NCBI GenBank assembly: GCA_965226545.1
Contig: OZ245364.1
Coordinates: 682,001 to 746,000, forward strand
Length of the DNA: 64,000 bases
Reading direction: 5' to 3'
Source of the DNA: JAHRAW01 sp965226545
GTDB taxonomy: Bacteria > Pseudomonadota > Gammaproteobacteria > Arenicellales > Poriferihabitantaceae
The notes under the pieces were generated by a model. That model ran no database searches and had not been told where the DNA came from. It saw only the letters and a program-made list of their open reading frames with translations. Of this stretch, positions 16,117 through 24,385 are shown piece by piece (within the stretch, counting starts at the first letter, position 1; each line of letters opens with the position of its first letter). A program made the position numbers and the translations under genes.

Positions 16117-17094
16117 CTATTCGCCAACCGCATCCGCCAATGCAATGAACTGTTGCACCGACAACACCTCGGCGCGCAAGGTCGAATCGATTTGCGCGGC
16201 GGCGAAGTGTGCCGGCGACACTTTTCCTTTGAGTGCGTTGCGCAAGGTTTTGCGGCGTTGGCTGAACGCCGCCTGCACGATTGCGCCGAACGCGTCGACA
16301 TCGCGCGGCATCGGCGCGCGCGATTTGCGGCGCAGGCGCACGACGCTGGATTGCACTTTCGGCGGCGGTGCAAATGCGGTCGGCTCAACATCGAACAGCC
16401 GCGCGCAATCCAAATGCAACGCGCACATCACCGACAGCCGCCCGTAATGCCGCTCGCCCGGCGTCGCCGCCAACCGCATCGCCACTTCGCGCTGCACCAT
16501 AAACAACATATCGGCAATGTACGCAAGTTGTCCCAGCAGATGAAAAATCAGCGGCGTGGAAATGTTGTACGGCAAATTGCCGATGATGCGAAATTTTGTG
16601 GGGGTGTTGTTGTTGTCGGCGGCGACAGAGTCAATGTTGTCGACATTGTTACTTTTACCGATTACATCGGTATTACTCGTGTTGTCACTTTGGTTAACGT
16701 TAACGCTGTCGTCGATGACAGAGTCAATATTGCCAACACCGTCACTTTTATTAACGTTGTCGTCGACGACATTGTCAACGTCGCCAACATTACCATCACC
16801 CGCATCAATCGCCAACTCGCGCAACTGCACCTCCAACACATCGGCGCAAATCACGCGCACATTGTTGGTGGCGTGTTGCGCGGTTAATTGCGCCGCCAAG
16901 TCGCGGTCGAGTTCGATGACGGTTAATTGTCCGAGTGCATCGTAAAGTGCATCGGTCAATGCGCCGCGTCCGCCGCCGATTTCGATGACGTGTTGTCCGC
17001 GGACGGGCGCAAATGCATCGATGATGCGCGCGGCGACGGTGCGGTCGGTTAAAAAATGTTGTCCGAAACGTTTGCGCGCGCGATGATGATTCAT
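16117..17094 (-). CDS. rsmA: 16S rRNA dimethyladenosine transferase with a large low-complexity insert
   Basis: RsmA/KsgA dimethylates two adjacent adenosines in the 3' terminal hairpin of 16S rRNA. Visible are RKRFGQHFLTD, the SAM loop VIEIGGGRGALT, the acidic ELD, IGNLPYNIST (catalytic NLPY) and QREVAMRL. The length is 325 residues against about 270 for the family. The excess is an Asp/Asn/Ser/Val-rich segment at residues 97-165, between the SAM-binding strand CADVLEV and the catalytic NLPY motif. The C-terminal RNA-binding helices are intact. The start ATG overlaps the stop of the ATL-PdxA gene (ATGA), as in the pdxA-ksgA coupling of enterics. Confidence 0.94.
   Translation of the reverse strand: MNHHRARKRFGQHFLTDRTVAARIIDAFAPVRGQHVIEIGGGRGALTDALYDALGQLTVIELDRDLAAQLTAQHATNNVRVICADVLEVQLRELAIDAGDGNVGDVDNVVDDNVNKSDGVGNIDSVIDDSVNVNQSDNTSNTDVIGKSNNVDNIDSVAADNNNTPTKFRIIGNLPYNISTPLIFHLLGQLAYIADMLFMVQREVAMRLAATPGERHYGRLSVMCALHLDCARLFDVEPTAFAPPPKVQSSVVRLRRKSRAPMPRDVDAFGAIVQAAFSQRRKTLRNALKGKVSPAHFAAAQIDSTLRAEVLSVQQFIALADAVGE
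16600..16806 (-). repeat. In-frame degenerate repeat insert in rsmA
   Basis: Encodes about 69 residues of N/D/S/V-rich sequence (for example VDDNVNKSDGV, NIDSVIDDSVNVN, VDNIDSVAAD). The DNA is made of words such as gtcaac, attgtc, gtcact. A larger internal duplication is visible as gacagagtcaat...attaac occurring twice. Confidence 0.8.
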
Positions 17095-18416
17095 GCGTCG
17101 TTGCGCGCCAACTTCGCGGCCGCATCGACGGCGGCGATTAAACTCGATGCATCGGCGCGCGCGCCGCCGGCCAATTCGAGTGCGGTGCCGTGGTCAACCG
17201 AAGTGCGCACAATCGGCAACCCGAGCGTGATGTTGACCGTCTCGCCAAAGCCGCGCGCCTTAATCACCGGCAGCCCTTGGTCGTGATACATCGCCAGCAC
17301 CGCATCGCATTGCGCGAGTTGTTGCGGCGTGAATGCGGTGTCGGCCGGCAACGGGCCGATTAACTTCATTCCGCGTTGGCGCAAATCATCGAGCGTCGGC
17401 GTGATGATTTCAATTTCTTCGACGCCAAGCAGCCCGCCTTCGCCGGCGTGCGGGTTGAGCGCGCATACGCCAATCGTCGGTTTGGCGACGCCAAAGCGCG
17501 CGCGCAATTCGGCGTCAATCACATCGAGCGCGTCGCGCAATTTTGTTGCGGTGATGTTGCGCGCGACATCGCCGAGCGCAAGATGCGTGGTCAGCAAACA
17601 AACGCGCAAGTCGTCGTTTGCCAACATCATCACCGGCGCGGCGGCATTGCATCGCGCCGCAATCCATTCGGTGTGTCCGCGAAAATCAAACCCGGCGCGA
17701 TGGATGATTTCCTTATGCACCGGCGCGGTGGTCATTGCATCGAATCGCGACGCCAAACATAAATCGACCGCAGTATCGATGCAGTCAAGCACATAGCGCG
17801 CGTTTTTTTCATTCAATTGACCGGCGACCACTTTTTGTTTGCAGGGACGATGAATCACCGACAACTTTCCCGGCGGATTTGTCGATGCGCCATGCACTTC
17901 GTCGCGCACTTCATCGGGCACTTCGTCGTACCCATCATCATGCATTTCATCTTGCGCTTCATCATACGGTTCGATTTGCACAGTCGAATCGCGCGCGCGC
18001 AACATATCGATGTCGCCGACGGCGACCACGCGCGCGGTGAATGCATCGGCCGCGCGCAGGACGATGTCGGGGCCGACGCCGGCCGGTTCGCCGGTGGTCA
18101 GCACAATGCGCGGTGCGGCGCGTTCGCGCCAGCCGAAGCGTTCGAAATCGACGCGCCCGGCGTTGTCGAACACCACGCCTTCATCTGTCAACTTGCGGCG
18201 TTGGCGGCTTTCACCGTCGCCGCCGTCTCGGCGCGCGCTAATTTTGCCTTGACTGTTCAACACGCGTTGCCACGGCACATCATCGGGCGCGGCCGCCATT
18301 GCATAGCCGACTTCGCGCGCTGTACTGCCAAGTTTGCGCGCAATCCGCCCGTAACTTGCAACCCGTCCGCGCGGGATTCGTTTAACGACTTGATAAATTT
18401 GTTGGCGACGGTTCAC
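17091..18416 (-). CDS. pdxA: Fusion of alkyltransferase-like (ATL) protein and 4-hydroxythreonine-4-phosphate dehydrogenase
   Basis: A 441-residue two-domain protein. Residues 1-96 are the DNA-binding domain of the MGMT family (IPRGRVASYGRIA, AREVGYA). The reactive Cys is replaced by Trp49 (PWQRVLNSQGKIS), the mark of ATL proteins, which bind O6-alkylguanine without repairing it. Residues 101-441 are PdxA of pyridoxal phosphate synthesis: LTTGEPAGVGPDI, metal ligands His234 (APVHK), His248 (GHTE) and His278 (TTHLAL), then YHDQGLPVIK and TSVDHGTALELAG. An Asp/Glu-rich loop (about 150-178) is encoded by 12-bp repeats. The GTG at 18416 overlaps the glmS stop and the 3' end overlaps rsmA. No ATG separates the two domains. 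Confidence 0.9.
   Translation of the reverse strand: MNRRQQIYQVVKRIPRGRVASYGRIARKLGSTAREVGYAMAAAPDDVPWQRVLNSQGKISARRDGGDGESRQRRKLTDEGVVFDNAGRVDFERFGWRERAAPRIVLTTGEPAGVGPDIVLRAADAFTARVVAVGDIDMLRARDSTVQIEPYDEAQDEMHDDGYDEVPDEVRDEVHGASTNPPGKLSVIHRPCKQKVVAGQLNEKNARYVLDCIDTAVDLCLASRFDAMTTAPVHKEIIHRAGFDFRGHTEWIAARCNAAAPVMMLANDDLRVCLLTTHLALGDVARNITATKLRDALDVIDAELRARFGVAKPTIGVCALNPHAGEGGLLGVEEIEIITPTLDDLRQRGMKLIGPLPADTAFTPQQLAQCDAVLAMYHDQGLPVIKARGFGETVNITLGLPIVRTSVDHGTALELAGGARADASSLIAAVDAAAKLARNDA
17892..17975 (-). repeat. In-frame 12-bp tandem array in the pdxA part
   Basis: Seven 12-base units in register on the plus strand: atgcacttcgtc, gcgcacttcatc, gggcacttcgtc, gtacccatcatc, atgcatttcatc, ttgcgcttcatc, atacggttcgat. 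On the coding strand they give Asp-Glu-x-x tetrapeptides (DEVR, DEVP, DEMH, DEAQ). Confidence 0.9.
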
Positions 18417-20395
18417 TCGACCGTAACCGACTTCGCCAAGTTGCGCGGTTTGTCGACGTCGGTGCCTTTAATTAACGCCGCGTGATAGGCGAGCAATTGC
18501 AGCGGGATGGTGAAAATAATCGGCGCGATTGAACTGTCGACCGCGGCGACATCGATGACCTGCACATTGTCGCCGGCCGCGATTTTGGATTCGCGGTCGG
18601 CGAACACAATTAACTTGGCGCCGCGCGCGCGCACTTCCTCGATGTTGGATTTAAGTTTGCTCAGCAACCGGTCGTTGGGCGCAACCGACACCACCGGCAT
18701 GTCGGCGTCGACCAACGCCAACGGCCCGTGTTTTAATTCGCCGGCTGGATAGGCTTCGGCGTGGATGTAGGAAATCTCCTTTAACTTCAGCGCGCCTTCG
18801 AGCGCGATTGGATAATGCGCGCCGCGTCCGACAAACAGGGCGTGTTGTTTATCGGCGAATTGTTCGGCGATTTCGGCGATTTGCGATTCGAGCGCAAGCA
18901 CCTTTTCAATCTTGGCCGGCAATTCGCGCAACTCGCCAATCAATCGCGCCTCATCGGCGCGCGTCAATCCAAAGCGTCGCCCGAGCGCAATCACCAACAA
19001 TCGCAACGCCGCCAATTGCGTCGTGAATGCCTTGGTCGATGCCACGCCGATTTCGAGTCCGGCGTGGGTGATTAACGCCAGCGTCGATGCGCGCACCAAC
19101 GAACTTTCCGGTGAGTTGCAAATCGTCAGGCATTCGCCGAAGCCCTGTTGTTGGGCGATTTCCAATGCTGCCAAAGTGTCGATGGTCTCGCCGGATTGCG
19201 ACAAGGTGACCACCAAACAATCCGGCTCGACGGCGTGGCGGCGCGAACGAAACTCGCTGGCAATCTCGACTCGACACGGCACGCCGTAATGTTCAAACCA
19301 ATACGCCGCAACCAAGCCGGCGTGATAACTGGTGCCGCACGCCAAAATGCGCACCGCGCGCACGCGGTCAAAAATCGCCGCCGCGCGCGCACCGAAACAT
19401 TCCTCCAACAATCGCGTTGCGCTGATGCGCCCCTGCAAGGTGTTGGCAATCGCCGCGCTCTGTTGATGAATCTCCTTGGACATAAAATGTCGATAGCCGT
19501 CCAATTCAATCGCATCGGCGGTCAATGAACAAACGCGCACTTCGCGCCGTTGACGATTGCCGGCGTGGTCGATGATGCGGATGAATTGGTCGGTCGCGTC
19601 GGTCGCGTCATCGTTACTTTTTGCGCCGCGTTTATTTTTGTTGTCACCGTTACTTTTATCGTCACTTTTATCGTTGTTGTTACCGACACGGTTATTAACG
19701 TTGTCGCCGTCAACATTGTCAACATCGCCAAGCGCATCGAGATTGATGTCGACGATGTCGCCGTTTTCGAGCACATAAAAATCGCGGGTGTGGGCGACCA
19801 ACGCGGACATATCCGATGCAATGTATGCGCAACTTTCGCCGATGCCGACCACCAACGGCGAGCCGTGGCGCGCGCCGATTAATCGATTGGGTTGGTCGGC
19901 GCTGACCACGCCGATTGCATACGCGCCTTCGAGCACGGCGACGGTCGCCTTGACCGCCTCGAGTAAATCCAAGCCGTCGCGCATGCGTCGATGAATTTCA
20001 TTGACGATGACTTCGGTGTCGGTTTGCGATGCGTACGCCACCCCGTCAGCCAAATGCGCGGCGCGCAACGCTTCGTGATTTTCGATGATGCCGTTATGCA
20101 CCAACGCCAGCGAATCGCCGCTCATGTGCGGGTGGGCGTTGCTTTCGCTCGGTGCGCCGTGCGTTGCCCAGCGGGTGTGGGCGATGCCGATTGTGCCGTG
20201 CATTGCTTCGGCGTTGGACAAGGCGCGTTCCAATTCGGCGATTCTGCCGACGCTGCGCACTCGACACAGTTGTTGATTGGCGTCGATGACGGCAATGCCG
20301 GCGGAATCATAACCGCGATATTCGAGACGCTTTAAGCCGTCCAACAACACCGGCAATGCATCACGCGCACCGACTGCGCCGACTATGCCGCACAT
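18413..20395 (-). CDS. glmS: Glutamine-fructose-6-phosphate aminotransferase with repeat insert
   Basis: GlmS makes glucosamine-6-phosphate from fructose-6-phosphate and glutamine, the first step of UDP-GlcNAc synthesis. The N-terminal nucleophile is Cys2 (MCGIVGA). The glutaminase domain (1-280) shows HTRWATHG and HNGIIENH. The two SIS domains follow (CGTSYHAGL, SQSGETIDTL, ESPLVR-type loop) and the C-terminus is KPRNLAKSVTVE. It has 660 residues against about 610 in the family. The extra part is residues 219-270, rich in D/N/K/S, inserted late in the glutaminase domain. glmU lies upstream on the same strand. The stop overlaps the next gene's GTG. Confidence 0.96.
   Translation of the reverse strand: MCGIVGAVGARDALPVLLDGLKRLEYRGYDSAGIAVIDANQQLCRVRSVGRIAELERALSNAEAMHGTIGIAHTRWATHGAPSESNAHPHMSGDSLALVHNGIIENHEALRAAHLADGVAYASQTDTEVIVNEIHRRMRDGLDLLEAVKATVAVLEGAYAIGVVSADQPNRLIGARHGSPLVVGIGESCAYIASDMSALVAHTRDFYVLENGDIVDINLDALGDVDNVDGDNVNNRVGNNNDKSDDKSNGDNKNKRGAKSNDDATDATDQFIRIIDHAGNRQRREVRVCSLTADAIELDGYRHFMSKEIHQQSAAIANTLQGRISATRLLEECFGARAAAIFDRVRAVRILACGTSYHAGLVAAYWFEHYGVPCRVEIASEFRSRRHAVEPDCLVVTLSQSGETIDTLAALEIAQQQGFGECLTICNSPESSLVRASTLALITHAGLEIGVASTKAFTTQLAALRLLVIALGRRFGLTRADEARLIGELRELPAKIEKVLALESQIAEIAEQFADKQHALFVGRGAHYPIALEGALKLKEISYIHAEAYPAGELKHGPLALVDADMPVVSVAPNDRLLSKLKSNIEEVRARGAKLIVFADRESKIAAGDNVQVIDVAAVDSSIAPIIFTIPLQLLAYHAALIKGTDVDKPRNLAKSVTVE
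19586..19741 (-). repeat. In-frame degenerate repeat insert in glmS
   Basis: Encodes about 52 residues such as DVDNVDGDNVNN, NNNDKSDDKSNG and DNKNKRGAK. The DNA consists of words like ttactttta, tcgtcactt and gttgtcacc repeated in diverged copies with hexamer or 9-mer spacing. Confidence 0.8.
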
Positions 20396-20554
20396 GAGTT
20401 GCGCCGCATAAAGCGGTTGCGGTGAGTTGATGTTGTGGAATTCATGATGATGGTTTTAACACAGTCGTTACAAAGTGAACAAAAAAAATAAATAAAAAAA
20501 TAAACAAAATTGTTTGCGTAAACATAATTGCTCAATTGCGCACAAAATTAATTC

Positions 20555-20638
20555 GAGGTCGATGTTGATGTCGATTTTAAAGTCAAATTCGAATTCGATG
20601 TCACTGTCAAAGTCACCATCGATAACGATATCGAATTA
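20555..20638. repeat. Hexamer array starting at the glmU stop codon
   Basis: Fourteen six-base units in register: gaggtc gatgtt gatgtc, then gatttt aaagtc aaattc, gaattc gatgtc actgtc, aaagtc accatc gataac, gatatc gaatta. The last unit contains the glmU stop (TAA on the minus strand), so the array begins exactly where coding ends. The rest of the 240-base glmU-glmS gap is A/T-rich with aataaa-like words and no clear promoter. Confidence 0.8.
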
Positions 20639-22081
20639 TTTACGCGCGGGTTTTTTCGTTGGGCGCGTCCAGCCGGTTACATTGCGTTGGCGTGCGCGCG
20701 CCACGGACAAGGTCGATGCCGGCACATCGCGCGTTACAGTCGAGCCGGCGCCGATGGTTGCGCCGTCGCCGATGGAAAGCGGCGCAACCAATTGACTGTT
20801 CGAGCCGACAAACACATCGGCGCCGATGCGGGTGCGGTGTTTGTCGGCGCCGTCATAGTTGCAGGTAATCACCCCGGCGCCGATGTTGCCGCCGGCGCCG
20901 ATTTCGGCGTCGCCGATGTAACTTAAATGATTCGCTTTGGCGCGGTCGTCGAGTCGGCTGTTTTTAATTTCGACAAAGTTGCCGACATGCACTTCATCGC
21001 CCAATTCACTGTGCGGGCGCAATCGCGCAAACGGGCCGATGCGACAGCGCGCGCCGATGTGCGCGTTGTCGATTATGCAGTTGGCGTCGATAGTGCAGCC
21101 GTCGCCGATGCGGCTGTTGCGCACGATGCAGTTGGCGCCGATGGTGCAGCCGTCGCCGAACGCGGTTTCGCCGACCAACAACACATTAACATCGATTTCG
21201 CAATCGCGCCCGAATTGCGCGCGCCCGCGCAAATCAAACCGCGCGGCATCGCGCAATCGCACGCCGTCGGCAAGCAATTGATGCGCGCACTTTAATTGAA
21301 ACACGCGCTCGGCGCGCGCCAAATCCAGCGGCGTGTTGACGCCCAAGGCGTCGGCGATGTGCGCCGGTTGTTGCGCGATGATGTCGATGCCGTCCGTAGC
21401 GGCGCGCGCGACGATGTCGGTTAAATAAAATTCCTTCTGCGCGTTGTTGTTGTCGAGCGCATCGAGCGCGCGCGCCAAAAATTCCGCCGGCGCGGCGATG
21501 ACGCCGGTGTTGCATTCGCCGATGTTTAATTGCGCGGCGGTTGCATCGCGTTGTTCGACGATGCCAATCACTTGATTGCGCGCATTGCGCACGATGCGTC
21601 CAAGCCCGTTGGGGTCGTCGGGCTCGGCGGTCAGCAATGCGAGTTTGTTGTCGGCGGCGGTTGCGGTCAACGGCGCAAGCGTGTTTGCCGACAACAACGG
21701 CGTATCGCCGTACAACAACAACACGATTGCATCGCGCGCCACCGCCGGCATCGCTTGATTGGCGGCGTGTCCGGTGCCGAGCGATTTCGATTGAGTCGCC
21801 CAACCAATTCGATTGGCGTCGATGCGATTGGTTTCGCTGTGTTTGGTTTCGCTGCGCGCGTCTTCGGGTTGTTGGTCGATGAGTTGCGCAATCGCATCCT
21901 TGACTGCATCACCGTGCGCGCGGCTGACGACGATATGCATTTTCGTCGGGCGCAATTCATTGGCCGCGCACAACACATGCCACAGCATCGGTTTGTCGCC
22001 GATGATATGCAACGTCTTGGCGCGCGATGCGCGCATGCGCGTGCCTTCGCCGGCCGCCATAATAATCACTTCGAGGGTCAT
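20636..22081 (-). CDS. glmU: Bifunctional GlcNAc-1-P uridyltransferase / glucosamine-1-P acetyltransferase
   Basis: GlmU acetylates glucosamine-1-P and uridylates it to UDP-GlcNAc, the precursor of peptidoglycan and LPS. The N-terminal pyrophosphorylase shows VIIMAAGEGTRM, LGTGHA, LLYGDTPLL and ECNTGV. The C-terminal left-handed beta-helix has many hexapeptide repeats (IGDGCTIDANC, IGAGGNIGAGV), with FVEIKNS and GVITCNYDGADKHRT at the acetyltransferase site. A short S/E/T/N insert of about 18 residues (71-88) precedes the conserved GTGHA region. The ATG at 22081 is used; the TTG at 22090 is rejected. glmS lies downstream after 240 bases. Confidence 0.95.
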   Translation of the reverse strand: MTLEVIIMAAGEGTRMRASRAKTLHIIGDKPMLWHVLCAANELRPTKMHIVVSRAHGDAVKDAIAQLIDQQPEDARSETKHSETNRIDANRIGWATQSKSLGTGHAANQAMPAVARDAIVLLLYGDTPLLSANTLAPLTATAADNKLALLTAEPDDPNGLGRIVRNARNQVIGIVEQRDATAAQLNIGECNTGVIAAPAEFLARALDALDNNNAQKEFYLTDIVARAATDGIDIIAQQPAHIADALGVNTPLDLARAERVFQLKCAHQLLADGVRLRDAARFDLRGRAQFGRDCEIDVNVLLVGETAFGDGCTIGANCIVRNSRIGDGCTIDANCIIDNAHIGARCRIGPFARLRPHSELGDEVHVGNFVEIKNSRLDDRAKANHLSYIGDAEIGAGGNIGAGVITCNYDGADKHRTRIGADVFVGSNSQLVAPLSIGDGATIGAGSTVTRDVPASTLSVARARQRNVTGWTRPTKKPARK

Positions 22082-22205
22082 CGCGGACAAATTGCCAAGT
22101 GCGCACAGGTGCGGTTATGATGGCGGCATTTTACCTTGTTATGCCGCGCAACAAGCGGCGTTTAACTTTAAACTTTGTTAACCCGTTTGTTAACCCGCAA
22201 AAATT

Positions 22206-23066
22206 ATGTCCGCCGACCGACCCAACAATGCAGCCAACAACAACGCATCGAACGATGCGCCGCCGCCGAGTCCGATAGACCCGGTCGAGTTGCGCGCCGA
22301 CAGCCGATTTCAATTCGATTGTCACAAAGGCGTGTCGTGTTTTAACGCCTGCTGTCGCAACATCGACATCACTTTATTGCCGTACGACATCGCCCGCCTA
22401 AAACGCCGCGCCAAGTTAACGTCATCGCAATGGGTGGCGAGATATACGACGCCGTTTGCGATGGACGGACACGGCATGCCCGGGCTGAAGATGGCGACCA
22501 AACCGGGCGGCGCCGAATGCGCGTTTTTAACCGAAGCCGGCTGCAGCGTATATGAAGACCGCCCGAGTGCATGCCGCTATTACGCGCTCGGCGCAATGGG
22601 CGTGCGCCGCGCCAAAAGCGCGCAGGTCGACGACATTTATTTCATCGTTAAAGAACCGCATTGCAAAGGTCACGATGAACCGCGCACGCAAAGCGTCGGT
22701 GAATATCGTCAAGCGCAAGGGTTGGAAAAATACGACGCAATGAATCGCGCGTGGCGCGACATTGTGTTAAAGAAACGCTCGTCCGGCCCGACGGTCGGCG
22801 CCCCCAGCGCGCGTTCGCTGCAGTTGTTCGATATGTGCAGTTATGATTTGGACAACTTCCGCGACTTTATTAACAGCAAAGGTTTCGCCGATGTGTTTGA
22901 TGTGCCGGCTTCCGCCCGCGCCGAGTTGTGCGCGGATGAGGATAAACTTTTGTTGTTCGCGGCGCGGTTTTTAAAGCAGGTGTTGTTTGGCGAGATGACG
23001 ATTGCGGTTAAAGCCGATGCGCGCGAAAAACGCATTGCTGCGCGCGGGGATGTGAAACGCGATTAA
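22206..23066 (+). CDS. YkgJ-family cysteine cluster protein
   Basis: 286 residues. The Cys pattern of the YkgJ (PF03692) family is present: FDCHKGVSCFNACCRNID near residue 40, then CAFLTEAGCSVYEDRPSACRYY near 105. Such cysteines are proposed to bind zinc or an iron-sulfur cluster; the biochemical role is unknown. The first 25 residues are N/A/P-rich and probably disordered. It is divergent from glmU and shares a 124-base region containing gttaacccg repeated twice. Its stop overlaps the convergent methyltransferase gene by four bases. Confidence 0.8.
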   Translation: MSADRPNNAANNNASNDAPPPSPIDPVELRADSRFQFDCHKGVSCFNACCRNIDITLLPYDIARLKRRAKLTSSQWVARYTTPFAMDGHGMPGLKMATKPGGAECAFLTEAGCSVYEDRPSACRYYALGAMGVRRAKSAQVDDIYFIVKEPHCKGHDEPRTQSVGEYRQAQGLEKYDAMNRAWRDIVLKKRSSGPTVGAPSARSLQLFDMCSYDLDNFRDFINSKGFADVFDVPASARAELCADEDKLLLFAARFLKQVLFGEMTIAVKADAREKRIAARGDVKRD

Positions 23067-24385
23067 TACATTTGGATTTTTGCCTTGCGTCTTTTTAGGA
23101 CGGCGTTTAAATATTCCATTGGACGGTCACCCTTGATGGAATTGCAACTGCCGCACAGCAACTGCAGATTTTCCTTCGCCCATGGACCGCCTTTTACTTT
23201 GGGATAAATGTGGTCGACATGAAAGTGACGCGGTTCGGGGAACTGCGCGCCGCAACCATTGCATTTGCCCTCTTGGGTTTTAAAAAAATGTTTGCGCACT
23301 TTTTCTTTGCTCCAATCGAATTTTTTTAAATCGGTGCGCACCGGCAAGGTTGCAATCGCGTCGAAATCGGTGAACAGGTTTTGTATGTTGTCGGTGTAAC
23401 TCAATCGGTCGGTCACCAAATTAACCGCGACATCGCTGACATCGATGCCAATCCAATTGCGCCCGAGATTTTGCGCGGCGACGCAGGTGGTTGCGCAACC
23501 GCAAAACGGGTCCATCACCATGTCGCCTTTGTTGCTCGATGCTTGGATGATGCGGTCAAGCAAGGCAAGCGGTTTTTGCGTCGGGTAGCCGGTGCGTTCT
23601 CTGGATGAACTCGATAAATATTTGATGTCATTCCACACCGCCGAAATTGCAACGCCTTCCGGCTTGTTGGTCATATCGACCAACACATCATAGTTTTTTT
23701 CCTTAATTTTGTCGGCGGCGCGTTCATTATCGTACACCAGCAATTGCCGAGTGCCGTTGACAATGTTGGAATCAAACCCGCGTTCCAATACGCGCGCCTT
23801 GTGCTCGGTGACTGCATACTGTTTGTTGAAGATTGCGTTTTCACTTTTGCGGTAAAACAAAATCACGTCGTTGTTGCGTTGAAAGAACGAGGCGGCGTTG
23901 GTCCACTTGTTGTAATGCCAAACAATTTCATTGCGCATGTTGTTTTTGCCGAACACATAATCCAACAGCAACTTAAGATAATGGCTGGCGGTCGGGTCGC
24001 AATGCAGATACAAACTGCCGCTGTCTTTTAACACCCGATGCATCTCGATAATCCGTTGCGCCATAAAGGTCAAATACGCCTTCATCGCCGCGCCGTGAAA
24101 TTTTCCGACCAGTTGAATATAGGCGAACACATCTTCGTGCTCCTCGGCGTAGGCAAGCAACCGCACATCGACATCTTCATCCCAAGTCCAAATATCGTGA
24201 AACTTCGCCTCGACTTTTTTACGCTTGCCTTTGGCATCGGTTTTGCCTATGCCAATCGGCGCGGAATAAATGCGTTTCGAATTAAACGGCGGGTCGAGAT
24301 AAATTAAATCGACGCTGCCCGAGTTCAACCCGCGCATCACATCGAGATTGTCGCCGACGAATAACTTGTTGACGGATTTTGTCAT
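23063..24385 (-). CDS. Beta-class DNA methyltransferase fused to a C-terminal HNH domain (copy 1)
   Basis: 440 residues. Motif IV DPPF (31-34) precedes the SAM-binding motif DPFCGCATT (292-300), the order of beta-class N6-adenine or N4-cytosine methyltransferases; YPTQKPLALLDRII (about 267-280) is motif X. Residues 375-421 form an HNH nuclease-like domain with two Cys pairs (CNGC and CGSC), HVDH and NSIKGDR. The region between motifs IV and X (about 157-262), where target recognition is expected, differs from copy 2 while both flanks are almost identical. No separate restriction gene is adjacent. A self-contained restriction-modification enzyme or an orphan methyltransferase are both possible. 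Confidence 0.85.
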   Translation of the reverse strand: MTKSVNKLFVGDNLDVMRGLNSGSVDLIYLDPPFNSKRIYSAPIGIGKTDAKGKRKKVEAKFHDIWTWDEDVDVRLLAYAEEHEDVFAYIQLVGKFHGAAMKAYLTFMAQRIIEMHRVLKDSGSLYLHCDPTASHYLKLLLDYVFGKNNMRNEIVWHYNKWTNAASFFQRNNDVILFYRKSENAIFNKQYAVTEHKARVLERGFDSNIVNGTRQLLVYDNERAADKIKEKNYDVLVDMTNKPEGVAISAVWNDIKYLSSSSRERTGYPTQKPLALLDRIIQASSNKGDMVMDPFCGCATTCVAAQNLGRNWIGIDVSDVAVNLVTDRLSYTDNIQNLFTDFDAIATLPVRTDLKKFDWSKEKVRKHFFKTQEGKCNGCGAQFPEPRHFHVDHIYPKVKGGPWAKENLQLLCGSCNSIKGDRPMEYLNAVLKRRKAKIQMY

